In this document: positions 11,328-22,085 of the stretch, one piece after another | How positions within the stretch are numbered: the first letter of the stretch is position 1 | How the letters are laid out: every line of letters starts with the position of its first letter | Made by a program: the position numbers and the translations under genes | Origin: Datnioides undecimradiatus | Taxonomy: Eukaryota; Chordata; Actinopteri; Lobotiformes; Datnioididae | Reading direction: 5' to 3' | NCBI GenBank assembly: GCA_008933995.1 | Contig: WARS01000013.1 | Span: 14,201,806-14,265,805, forward strand | Length of the DNA stretch: 64,000 nucleotides | The notes under the pieces: model-generated | Told to the model about the DNA's origin: nothing | Databases searched by the model: none | Seen by the model: only the letters and a program-made list of their open reading frames with translations

Positions 11328-14300
11328 ATGGTGGTCAGAGATGTGAGTGTAGCTGCTGGTTTGCTGCTGCTACTGCTCTTTGTCCTGGGTCTACACGGCT
11401 CTGCCCTTCCTGCTGTATCCTCCTATGAGTTCACTGCCTACAGGATGCAGCAGTACAACTTGGCACAGCAGAAGCATGGTAAGTTCACAGATCTACACCA
11501 CACCAGCACTGAGTATTTCTCCACCTTTTTGGCAGTGCCTCCTTGTCATGTTTCAGATTTCAGTGACTTCTGGCATTTCTTGGCTAAACTTCACTGATAA
11601 CCTACAACATTTCAGTATTTCAACAAAAAGATTAGAAGAAGTTTAGAGGAAATTTTACAGAAATTATGGCACCATTCTTATCTTGCATAATGGCTTTGAT
11701 CAGAGTGTGATGATTGTTTTTTATTATATTTTGTTAATAAGCACAGATGTGAGCAGAATTTCAATGTTCAATTGAATGTCAATTATCTTCAGCAGTGTAC
11801 ATTATCTGGTTATATGATCATGTTTGAATGTCAAATCTTAAAATCTCATTGAATAGAAGTATAAACCAACATAAAGTCTAAACTTAAGTACTTACTAAAC
11901 TTATCTACCTAAAGTAAAGTTAATTATCTACACTCAAAGCTTGAGTTACTTTCAGAGTTACTTTCAGAGTAACTCAAGCTTTGACTGTTCTTCTACAGAG
12001 TAGAAGAAGATGTTTTGCTTAAATTCGAGATTAAGACTTTGATCATGTGGCTTGAGTTGATATTGCGTTCATGTTTCCCTTTCTTTTCATCTGCTGAGGT
12101 TGCCGTGGTGCCATTGTGGTGGCAGAGGCACGCTCAGCTGACGAGCCAGTGCTAACCCGCCGCTGTGTCATCATGAAGGTGACGGACTTCACCACAGAAA
12201 GTTACCTGGAGGCTCAGAGGCAAAATGCTGCGGCCATACTGATCCTTCTGCCCAAAAATTTCTCCGGCGTCCCACATGAGACTGTACAGGTAACAAGTCG
12301 TCCAGCAATACCTTTGTGCTCTAGGACTTCCAGTAAGACAACAAGGAAAACATGACACCAGACACTATCCAGAATAAAACCCACAGCCTGACGATAATAT
12401 CTTAGATGTCGTGGCTCCAGGGTATTGAAGTATTGTGATTAAAAATTATATTTATGATTTGTGCTTCTAAAATAGTATCTGTTTTTCAGTCCTTCATGCT
12501 GAGTGAGAGTGAAGCCTTGCTGAAGGAGACCCTCATGCCTCTGTATGTAGCGCCAGAGGATGAGCAGCTGCTTTACATGTATGAGGAGGTCAAGCAAGCT
12601 GCAGCCACTCGGACCTCATCCATATTCATCAGAGGTGAGAGGAGTAAGCGGATATATGGATGAATGTTTGCATTTTACTGTAAGTAAACTGAAAAAAAGA
12701 AAAATACTCCTTTTGATGTGACTATGTTTTGATTTTGGCCAGTTCTTCGCAGTATGGTCACAGCTACTGCCTTCCAGATCTTAGTCAGCAACAATGTCCC
12801 CATCAAGCCTATCACTGACAATGCCATAATCACATTGGAGGTGAGTTTAAATATTTATGATATTCAAGACTCTCTATGCAGAAAAGAAGAGCAAACATCA
12901 TGGATCGGTAACATTGGCACAACTGCTCATGTTTATTTTAGGGAGTGCTTCCTGCAACTTTGGAGGATGCACCCACCATCGTCATCACTGCCCACTATGA
13001 CTCGTATGGGCTGGCACCGGTAAGCCACTTGAAAATTAAGACGTGTTGTTACTGATGAATGAATTCTCAGCCCTTGCTGTGTGATCATGCATATGTTTGT
13101 ATTTTGGTGTGGCACAGTGGTTGTCGTATGGAGCAGACTCTAATGGCAGCGGTGTCACCATCCTGCTAGAGTTGGCTCGGCTCTTTCAGAAGCTTTTTAG
13201 CAGCCCAAGCACCAGACCACCGTGAGTTATAAATCCCCTTTAGAAAGCACTGTAAACATGATATTTATGTTGGATCTTTGTATCCCAAGAATCCAATAAT
13301 GCTAGAAATGTAAACACTAAGAGGTCAGACCTGCATTTTTACTATGGGTGAAGAAAGATAATATTTAGAAAATAACACCACAACCTGGATGAAAATCTAG
13401 CCTAGTTCTAGTTTTAGAAGATATTGCTGATATACATGAGTATTCTTGCCTGAGTGTCTGAAAAGCGATACAGAACAATGCTTGTCTGTTTCTTTTTGGT
13501 CTTTTAGATATAATCTAATGTTTTCTTTAACTGGAGGAGGAAAATACAATTTCCTTGGCACAAAGAGATGGATTGAAGAGAATCTGGACCATGCTGGTGC
13601 GAGACCTCTGTTGTATTGGGGATGTGTAAACAAGTCCTACAGCACTCACATATCTGAACATATCCAACCCTGTTTAAGTTATTCCATCCAAACTTTTCCT
13701 CTCTAGAGTCCAGCCTCCTCCATGACAATGTGGAATTTGTTCTGTGTTTGGATACCTTGGCCAACAGTGATGAACTCTACATGCATGTGTCCCGCCCACC
13801 TAAACCTGATACACCAATGCACTCTTTCATTCAGCAGCTGGAGGAGGTAACAAGCTTTACTGCTAAGTGGAAAGTATGGAGTATGTCTATCTCTAGTCTT
13901 GATGGCCTGAAATTTATAGTCACTCTTCTAGGTGGTCTCGTCCAGATTTCCCTGGGTGAAGGTCGGGTTGGTCCATAAGAAGATCAATCTTGTGGAGTCC
14001 ACAGTTGCCTGGGAGCATGAGCGCTACAGCCTGCGCAGGATACCAAGCTTCACTCTGTCGCGTCTGGACGACCCCAAATCTGAGATCCGCGGCTCCATAC
14101 TAGACACCATGTGAGCTCTAAATTCTGTTTAGGATGATTATGACTGTTCACTGATGATATAAAGAGTTACACCTCAGTTGTCTTTGTATTTTCTCACAGG
14201 TCACAAGTGGACTTCAGGAAACTTAAGCGTAATGGTATCGTCATAGCAGAGGCACTGGCACGTTATATGTACAATCTCTCTGATACGGTAATGCGTTATT

Positions 14301-15471
14301 TTTAAACAGCATGCAATATTTTAAAAAAACAGAAACTTTGGTTTCCATTATTTTAGTATTTCAGCATTTGAATGTGTGATTTATTTTTATCATCTTCCAC
14401 AAGGGCTCGCCAAAAGATGTGCAGGTTTTCAAAGGCCAGATGGTAAGTTACTGGTTATTTTAGTCAAAATGTGTAAACAAATGCTGACCTCTAGTGTTAT
14501 TTTATTAAAATTGCGTGTGAGTGTTTTCAACTTCAAAGGCCTGATTCTGCCTAATAACCTTGGGTTGTTAATCATTTGAAGATTGAGACATTTGAATAAA
14601 ACCATTTACTTGAAAATATTTGGAGTGTAAGGTGTGGAAAATGTGGAAAGTTTAGAAATTTCGATGCAGCTTGATGTCAAAGTTATTAAAAGAGTCATTT
14701 CTGCTGGTAATGAAATTGGGTCTTTTGGGTTCCAAATTCATGTTTTAATTCTTGACGCAGGACTTTCAGGACAGCCTAATGTCCAGTCTAATGTCCTTCC
14801 TGACATCGGTCCCTCGGGCGACCCAGCTGCTAGATAAGGAGCCAAGTCAGATTCTGCTGGTTAACTCACTGGAATACGAGTTCAAACATTACCTGCAGCA
14901 GGTTCACAGACACACCTTCCAACAGGACAAGAGGTAACATGTAGCAGTATATAGTGCTTGTTTTTCCAGTGATCTCAAACGACTGTTCTGCTACTGATTC
15001 ACTTTTTTTGTTTATACAGGGACCCTGATATCACCTTTTTTGATCAAATGAACCAACCAGTGGTAATGTACAGGTAAATATCTGTCTTCATACACATATT
15101 TTCCATGTAGTAATTTTAATAAGGCTCTAGGACACTGACACACTTTTTCCTCCAGAGTGAAGCCTGCAGCCTTTGATCTCTTCCTGGGTGGCTGCATTGC
15201 TGCTTATTTGGGGATTGTTTACTATGCCATTCAGGTTTGTTAACATACCCTTTATAATGTCCATTTATATTGTATTGCAGCATTGCTCCCTTGCAAATGC
15301 CATAGCACCTTGTGCATATACTGTCTTATACTTTTAAGGCACTGACAGATAGGCAGACAACACTTGACATATCGGGTTTGTTTTCTTACAGTATCTGTCT
15401 ATTCTCTCTTGCAGAATTTTGGTTATCTCTACACAAAGCTCAAAGCAGCAGTGAAATGCAAGCACCAGTAA
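11328..15471 (+). CDS. nicalin-like protein (BOS complex subunit family), 15 coding exons
   Basis: Exons are 11328-11478, 12099-12289, 12490-12634, 12743-12840, 12942-13019, 13118-13221, 13508-13596, 13707-13846, 13932-14110, 14200-14287, 14404-14442, 14761-14933, 15020-15073, 15156-15234 and 15415-15471. All join in phase to 554 aa (human nicalin is about 563). Residues 1-27 form a signal peptide; EFTAYRMQQY at about 34 matches nicalin; a C-terminal membrane helix lies at about 514-534 with a short basic tail. The lumenal domain has the M28-peptidase fold signature: AHYDSYG (His213) and GADSNGSG (Asp228) are kept. The glutamate pair of active M28 enzymes is replaced by TGGGKYNFLG (264-273), so a pseudoenzyme is expected, as in nicalin. 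Nicalin works with NOMO and TMEM147 in the ER membrane BOS complex of the multipass translocon. Divergence from my recollection of human NCLN suggests a paralogue rather than the main fish nicalin. Start chosen for the signal peptide. Confidence 0.9.
11479..12098 (+). other. nicalin-like intron 1
   Basis: This 620-base AT-rich intron has GT and AG ends. Apart from the 51-base palindromic repeat at 11934-11984, I see nothing in it on either strand, including no upstream exon for the minus-strand gene. Confidence 0.65.
11934..11984. repeat. near-palindrome with 17-bp perfect arms
   Basis: TCAAAGCTTGAGTTACT at 11934-11950 is the exact reverse complement of AGTAACTCAAGCTTTGA at 11968-11984. The 17-base centre repeats the GTTACTTTCAGA unit of the arm. 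It could fold into a stable hairpin in the pre-mRNA of the nicalin-like gene. It resembles a foldback or tiny MITE remnant. Confidence 0.75.
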
Positions 15472-15760
15472 ATAAGACTGTGAACACTGAGTCTATGACA
15501 AGGGCTTTGAAGTCTGAATTGCACATGCAGGACGTCTGCTTCACAGCCTGTGCAGAACATTAAAGCAATGCAACAAGAATCCTTTAAGACTGATGACATG
15601 CATAACTTATAAAGCGTGCACTTGCTTTGAAATGTATACAGTTATTGTGTTGTTATTACTGAGAAATCCATTGTACTGTAAACTATTTCTTCTATGAACA
15701 GATAGGAATTTGTGGTTTCTAAGAGATGTGAAGTGAATAAAATAAATAAAAGAGATGTTT
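15472..15760 (+). terminator. nicalin-like 3' UTR with clustered poly(A) signals
   Basis: After the TAA at 15469-15471, ATTAAA occurs near 15557 and three overlapping AATAAA hexamers lie at 15736-15750. A roughly 290-base 3' UTR ending just after 15750 is the simplest reading. Confidence 0.6.
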
Positions 15761-16770
15761 GGGATTGGGATCAAACTACTGAAGTAGGGGACACAAACCA
15801 GAGATTGGATCTGATTGGAGGACCCGTGAAGGACATTCATGCATCATCATTACTACGATTCCCCATGTCCCCTGCTCTGCATCTGTTGACATGGATTTGA
15901 CTGGGCTTAACATGGCTGTCAAACAAGGCCAAGCCACTGCAGTGAGATGAACAGCCAGTTCCTGTCACAGATAACTCAGAGAGAGCGGTGGAGACACAAA
16001 GGCACCCTACAGCGCTTGGTGAATTATTGATGCTCATGTGGCATGCTGACAGTGAATAGAGGTGACCCTGGGTGGTGGTGGGAGATTCTCAGAAATCCCA
16101 TCCCTCTCCTGGTTTGCTCCGGTTCTGCAGATCTGATAAGACTGATTCTGTTTTAACTACAAGGTGGCTAAACAGCTGGCAGCTGAGTGTTAGTGTTTGA
16201 GATCAGTGCTGGCTAGTCTGTGAGGACCCCTGTGGGGGAAGTAGGTCATGGACAGTGACCCCAGGTATGTGTGTCTCTGCAGGGGGCCTGGGGCTTAGGA
16301 GGATTAGTGGCTGAGTGCTCAGGTAGCAACAAAAGAGTTGCTTTGGTTCAGCAAGGATGCTCTTAACCTGTCTCTATTTCCAGCATAGCAGATTTATCAC
16401 AATAGCTACAAGTTAAACACAACATTTGTACAATCTTTTTTTGTTGATTAGGTTTCCAGGAGGATTTATAGCTTCTGATGTATGAGCAGGATAAATAATT
16501 TGTTGAGGTACATTAATCAGGGAACTATTGTAGTGCTATTATAATACTTGACAATTATATACCCGCTAACTTGGTAGCATGAAGAATCTAGCAATATTTT
16601 TTAGGAAAAAAATAACATAAACATAAGGCAACTTTTTAGCTGAAAAAAGAACAACATCTATGTAAGTATGAGGGAAAGGGAGGAGCCACCAGGTAACAGA
16701 GGAGGAGAAGGATGATCATGACTTTCAGACAGAGGTAAGTGGTGGAAAATACTTTAAGCAATAAGAGAAG
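15761..16770. other. intergenic between nicalin-like and unrecognised gene
   Basis: About 1 kb without a supported gene. It should hold the promoter and 5' UTR of the gene starting at 16771. I see no TATA box at a convincing distance, no RNA gene and no transposon. Confidence 0.6.
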
Positions 16771-18563
16771 ATGGCTGCCCAGTTCTACATCACCATGTAC
16801 AAAGAGCAGTTTGCCTCTCCGGGCAGAACGAAAAGAGAGCAGCTTCGACCCACCTCTGCCCACCGCAGGAACAACCCACAGCCGCGGCCGGTAAGAAACT
16901 CCTCCACACACACAACAGAGGAGAGCAAAAAGATAATGTAATTATTTATGACTGTGCAAAGAGATGGAGACTTTCTTGAGAAAATTACTCTCCAGGATGA
17001 ATTCATGCAAGTTGTAGTCCTCTCCTACATGCAATTTATCAAACAATATTGCCAAAATATTTTAACATACCATTTTATCTCCAGATCGTGCATTTAAGGT
17101 CAAACAAGACTAATTGGGCCACTTATTATTGGCACTCTTTATTGCTCTTCATCTAGCCAGACTAAGGTGTCTTACACTAATTGGCAGCTGGTTGTTTACA
17201 TTTCCCTGTGCTTGGTGAAAGCTGTATCCCATCTATTATTCAGTACTTCCTTCATGCCTATTTATTTATCTTGACATGGAGTAAACAGAGCTAGGAGGAG
17301 AGTGCAGTCACTCAGCTGTAAAGGGAAAAAACACAACAACAACGTAATGACTGCATGAGAAAGGTGGAGTTAATGTATACAAAATGTACATTTCACACAA
17401 CACTGTCCAACTATTTCGCTGTTTTTATTGTATTGTATTGCCAAAAATACAAGGATGAGAGCCATGTGAGAGAAATTCAAAAGGTCCATTTTGTCAGAAT
17501 AATAAAGAATAATAATGAAAGTACATATATATTAGAACTGTATGAAATGTGAAATGTTGTGGAGACATTGTGTGTGGATGTCCAGTCAAGTTTATTTATT
17601 ACCTTATGTTGTACTTCTTCTTTTTGTATTTATACTGATAAAAACCCTTTTTTTCCATGCCTCTTCAGGACTTTCTTTTTCCCCGTAGTCTCCAGGCCAA
17701 CTACAGGTCACACCGCACACTGTTACACCCGTCACCCCCTGCGGACACTGGCCGTTTTCTCTTCCCCCCTGTGAAACATTTATCATTCCACAGCCCAGTC
17801 ACAACTTATCCTGACAACCATCTGAACACTATGGACACAGGCGAACCAAACCACATGCCCCCTGTCAAACCGGCCACAGTACCAGCTGGGCCCTCTGCTG
17901 GTGGACTGCAGAAACCACAGCTGACTGAGCCATCTGCAGGCTATGGATTAAAGCTTGACACAGCCCTGAAGAACCCAGCTAGGTAGCAGTTGATCAGTTT
18001 AATCTATGTTCCAAAGAATACTCTAAACACACATTGACTGTCATTGATTCTCTTTGCATTAGAGTGGATTATCAGAGGAATGTCCATCTACTCTCAGCAC
18101 AGGAACGCAGGTTAGAGAACAACCTTTGAACTCTTCTTGTGGCCTTTTAAACCGGAAAACACTTGACATGTTAGTGAACATTATTGAGTATTAAGTTGTT
18201 TAAAAAAAAACCCCTCAAACAGCCTTTGTGTTTTGACAGGCAACTTACTGGTACTCAGCTTCAGAGCAGACCCAAAACCAGCAATCCTCTAGCTTCTCAA
18301 CACCACTTTCCGCGGACTCAATACCGGAGGTCTAGCTCCAATAGCAGCCTGGATTATAGGTGCATATTAAACCTTCTTTGATATAAACCATTTTGTTAAT
18401 GAACTGATGTCTCAGTGTGCCATAAATAATAGCCACTGTTGTTAAAATTTTGCTCCTATGGTATCTCAACAGTGGGTGCTACAGCTGTTTCCATGTGGTG
18501 AAGCCCTACCAAGCTGGACACTACATCATACACCCAGAGTTTGTGTCTGAGTGCATTCGTTAG
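16771..18563 (+). CDS. unrecognised 230-aa Pro/Tyr/Arg/His-rich protein, 5 exons
   Basis: Exons at 16771-16890, 17669-17982, 18063-18110, 18240-18359 and 18473-18563 (stop TAG 18561-18563) have GT/AG borders and join in phase to 230 aa. The protein starts MAAQFYITMYKEQFASPGRT. It is rich in Pro, Arg, His, Ser and Tyr, has no signal peptide or membrane segment, and looks largely unstructured. Short segments ending in aromatic or glycine-tyrosine turns (FPRSLQANYRSH, SAGYGLKLDTAL, SGCYSCFHVVKPYQAGHY) lead to a C-terminal IIHPEFVSECIR. This composition and length recall small axonemal or sperm microtubule inner proteins, but I recognise no family. It is not similar to SPMIP6, which occupies the FAM219A-MYORG interval in human. 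The function is left open. It lies 1.3 kb after the nicalin-like stop, on the same strand. The start is supported by the first Met opening the exon's only long frame. Confidence 0.75.
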
Positions 18564-19311
18564 GGCTATTAGAGGACTAGCTTCCACAGTTGGGATTTGG
18601 GGACCTGCAGAGGTCCTTGAAGGGGCCCTGGAGGTTCCCCAGCAAAATGAGGGATCATTAACTTCACTATTGTTTAATCCTCTACTAATTAACCCGGCGA
18701 GACAAGGTGTACAATTGAATAATGTGACTGTTGGCTCCACTCTCACCACTATTATCTCCCTGCATACAGCATGGCCACTTTTACAATTCAGCGCTAAATC
18801 AGCAGCAAAGATCCTTCCACAAGGAGGCTTGTGGTGATCAAACTGAATGAGGTACTGTGACGCTAATGGGTATCTGACAATGACATAAAACTTTTAATCA
18901 GACTATCAGACAGATAGTTGTATATATTTGATACAGGAATTCTTACTTGCATGTTTGGAGCCTTGAAACAAGAATAGTATTACAAACAATGAAACTTTCC
19001 TCAGTGGATCGCAAACATATTATGGTGATTATCACAGGTACTTTCTGGCGAAACTATAGATTACCAGTGCTAATAAGTTAATTATATTGCACAGAGACTT
19101 CAAGACCTCATAGAAATATCAAAATATAATATATACTATAAACATAAGTCCAAGTCCGTTTGGCTCTTTTGACTTTTCACTATACAATCATTGTGTTATT
19201 TGACGTTTTTCAACCAGTGTGATTTTCTCAAGTTGTGTAAAACAATGATATAAGACAATGACAATCTGTGATGAATGAGAAATTAAAGAGTGTTCCCTTT
19301 TCACCGTCTGG

Positions 19312-19446
19312 ACTACATTTCCCATGTCACATTGGGCGTAGACAAGGCGGATACGCAAAAACAAGCCTTGATGCCTCTTGGTCTTTTTCTGTGAGCAGTG
19401 GCAAGCAAGTTGTGTCTGGATCTGCTGAGGGGGCTACCACTGATCG
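19312..19446 (+). promoter_or_regulatory. candidate myorg promoter and noncoding first exon
   Basis: ACTACATTTCCCATG at 19312-19326 resembles the ZNF143 core promoter element (ACTACAATTCCC type). The 120 bases after it hold several CpGs and end at a possible donor, ATCG|GTAGGA (19446/19447). The coding exon of myorg begins at an acceptor (21976-21977), so at least one upstream noncoding exon is required; this is the best candidate I see. No TATA box is present. Confidence 0.3.
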
Positions 19447-21948
19447 GTAGGAAAAAAACACAATATTTTAATTAACAGCTGAGCATAACACAGGGCAATC
19501 GCAAACGATAACTCTCTGCCCACTTTACATGCGTGGATTCCGTGTTATTTTCCCTCCGTTAACTTTCTTGCACCACCCAACCACGAAGCACAACAACGGC
19601 TTTCTATACATTGGACTGTAACTGTATGGGGAGCTGACGGTACATGAGCAAAGAAAACATCCTCTTCTACATCAATATTAACTCAACACATATGCGTAAA
19701 CACTGTATGCTGCGTTTTATATATTGAACAAAAACGCACGTAGAAAGTTAGTCTTGGAACAGTCAAACAAGAAGAGACACATCCAAAGTGAAGATCCTCT
19801 CCCATGATAATTACCTAACGTGCGCTGGAAAGTTCTGCCGTGTGCTATACACACAAACAGCCCCCTAAAATGTTTAAAAGTTTATAACCGAGTACAAATC
19901 TAAATTCAGAATGCTGGGACGCACGCGCACAGATGTACGGACTATGCGCGCCCTACGCACGCGCTTTCTGGGGCAGTGAACCTTTCTCGGACTTACTGTT
20001 TTCACTGTATCAGCAGTTATGTGTTTATTTTTCTCTGCGTAAGAATAGATAGTGAATCGGCTGAAATGGCAGATATGAAGATATAAACTCCCAGTATGAA
20101 CATTTCGTGCTCTTTTCACATGAGGAAAACTTGTTAGAAATATTAGTAAAACTGTGTGAAACAAACCAACAGAATATAACGTTTGTGTGTGTCCTATCTA
20201 TCTAAGATGAAAGAAGAGGCAAATTAATATATTATTTGTTTGAAAGAATGAAATGTCAGAATTTAATCATTTTGTTTGTCATACATGATACTAAACTGAA
20301 TATTTTTGGGTTTTGATTGATAAGACAAAACAAGCTATCTACATAAATCACCATGGGCTGTAGAAAAAGGGCATTTTTCACAGTTTTGTGATTTTTCTTT
20401 TAAACAGAGAGATTGATCCAGAGAATAAGTGGCAGTTTAATCACTATTCCGAATAATGCTGGTGCTGTCTTAATTTGCTGTTTTTCTTAATAAATTTAAT
20501 TTCATCCACTTTTGGGCAGTTAGAACTACAATTTTGAAGACATTACTGTGGGCTCTGGGGTGGTGGTGGCCTTGCAGCTTCATGTGAAAAATGTAAAATT
20601 GTAGATTATTGTAGATTATATTTGTATGTTTGTCCTTGCATTTTTTTTTCATTGAACACTATACACAGTAAATCTTCCCCTGGCGTTTGGGGTCAATTTC
20701 CCTTCTTGAGTCCAGCAGCCTGAATGGATCTCCAAGGAACTACCAGTTAGTTCGCTGTTAATTAATGATGGGCTTATGTTATCACTCCTGTTGTTGGGGG
20801 AAATCTATACTAAGGGTGGTTGAACACAGAATTAGTCAATTAGATTGCTAATTAATAGCAAGCATTTTTTATTATCGACCCCTGCTGCCATAGCAGATCA
20901 TGAGGGTCAATTGCCCTTAGGACTAGTCAGCAAACAGGGAATCTGGAGAGGACTGAACCATTCTCCATCTGCTGTGCACTTTAATCTAATCTATTCTGAT
21001 TAACTAAAGCCACAATAACTAACATCAACCAGTTAATTGCCTGTAAGAGTGTTGCAGTATCCCTGCTTGGATCTGGTGCAGTATGGTCTTATTTAAATAG
21101 ACGTAACATTTGTCTTTCTGTTTTTGTAGGGGTGGTTGGCTGGGGTTGTCAAAATGTCAGTTTCTTTTGTCCAGAATGAACCAGGTTACTTCCAGTTTTG
21201 GTTAGTCTTGCTTGATGGAGCACAAAGTTTAGTATTCTTTCCTCTGCTTCCCAGCATTGGCAGAGCTCTAAGGCCAAAATCCCATTTTCTGCTCCTCTAC
21301 TTCCTTACATACAAATGAGTCTCCTTTCAATTGAACTCATATGATAGAATTACTGCTGGGAACATCCACTTTATCCTCTTATGGGTAATTGGCAGTAGAT
21401 TTGTTTTTGTTAAATCTTAGACACATCTTTAAAGTTTACATCCTGACAGCGTAATACCTCTAAGTGCTGTGAAATCACTTTGTGCAGCAATGCAGATCAT
21501 GTAAGACAATGCTAGAAATGTAGTGGAGGCTTTGAGCTGACAAGGAAACAAGGCTGAGAAACAGGTTGACATCTTGCCTGCTGATCTGAATGGGGATGTT
21601 TTCCTGCATGTCTCAAGAAATACTGACATGGGCACCTTGTAAATGACCATGAAAGGGCATTATTTTATTTTAGATGCAGGTAGATTGTTTTAACCCGAAT
21701 GCATCGCATAAAGTCACCAGCAGTTAAATTTCAGTGTGGCCATTGACAGTATATTTTCACTAAAAAGAACTTTAGACACCATGTCAAGTTGGCTGGCTAA
21801 GCTGTACCAGATACGTTTCTAAATTCTTGTAACATATGCAAAAGCTATTTTTGTAATAATCATTTTATTTTGGACACGTATTTCCTTAAAAATCAATGTT
21901 GATATGAGGAGATCAAAAATTTTATAGAAAGACAAGACACTGAACTGT

Positions 21949-21977
21949 TCTCTCTCTCTCTCTCTCCCTCATAACAG
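21949..21977 (+). repeat. (TC)n tract acting as polypyrimidine tract of myorg acceptor
   Basis: A TCTCTC run at 21949-21966 continues into CCTCATAACAG, which ends at 21977 as the 3' splice site of the first myorg coding exon. The microsatellite sits in the polypyrimidine tract. Confidence 0.6.
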
Positions 21978-22085
21978 TAAAGACAGACAGCGGGGCCAGA
22001 GTGATACCAACAAGGTTCCCTGGGAAAATTTTCCATGATCATTAGGACAGCAACTCTCAGATTTGACCACTGAGCAGCACAAGTC

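Larger units (their letters stand above)
18564..21977. other. intergenic / myorg 5' region
   Basis: No coding exon is supported here. The left part (18564 to about 18900) is probably the 3' UTR of the preceding gene. A frame at 18541-18837 stays open but only as a frameshifted continuation past the stop. A possible promoter and noncoding exon for myorg lies at about 19300-19446, and CpG-richer sequence at about 19910-19980. The rest is AT-rich with no feature seen. Confidence 0.55.

Noticed and set aside
18541..18837. 98-aa open frame after the 230-aa gene
   Set aside because: It overlaps the true last exon in another frame and continues into probable 3' UTR; no splice or protein-like pattern.
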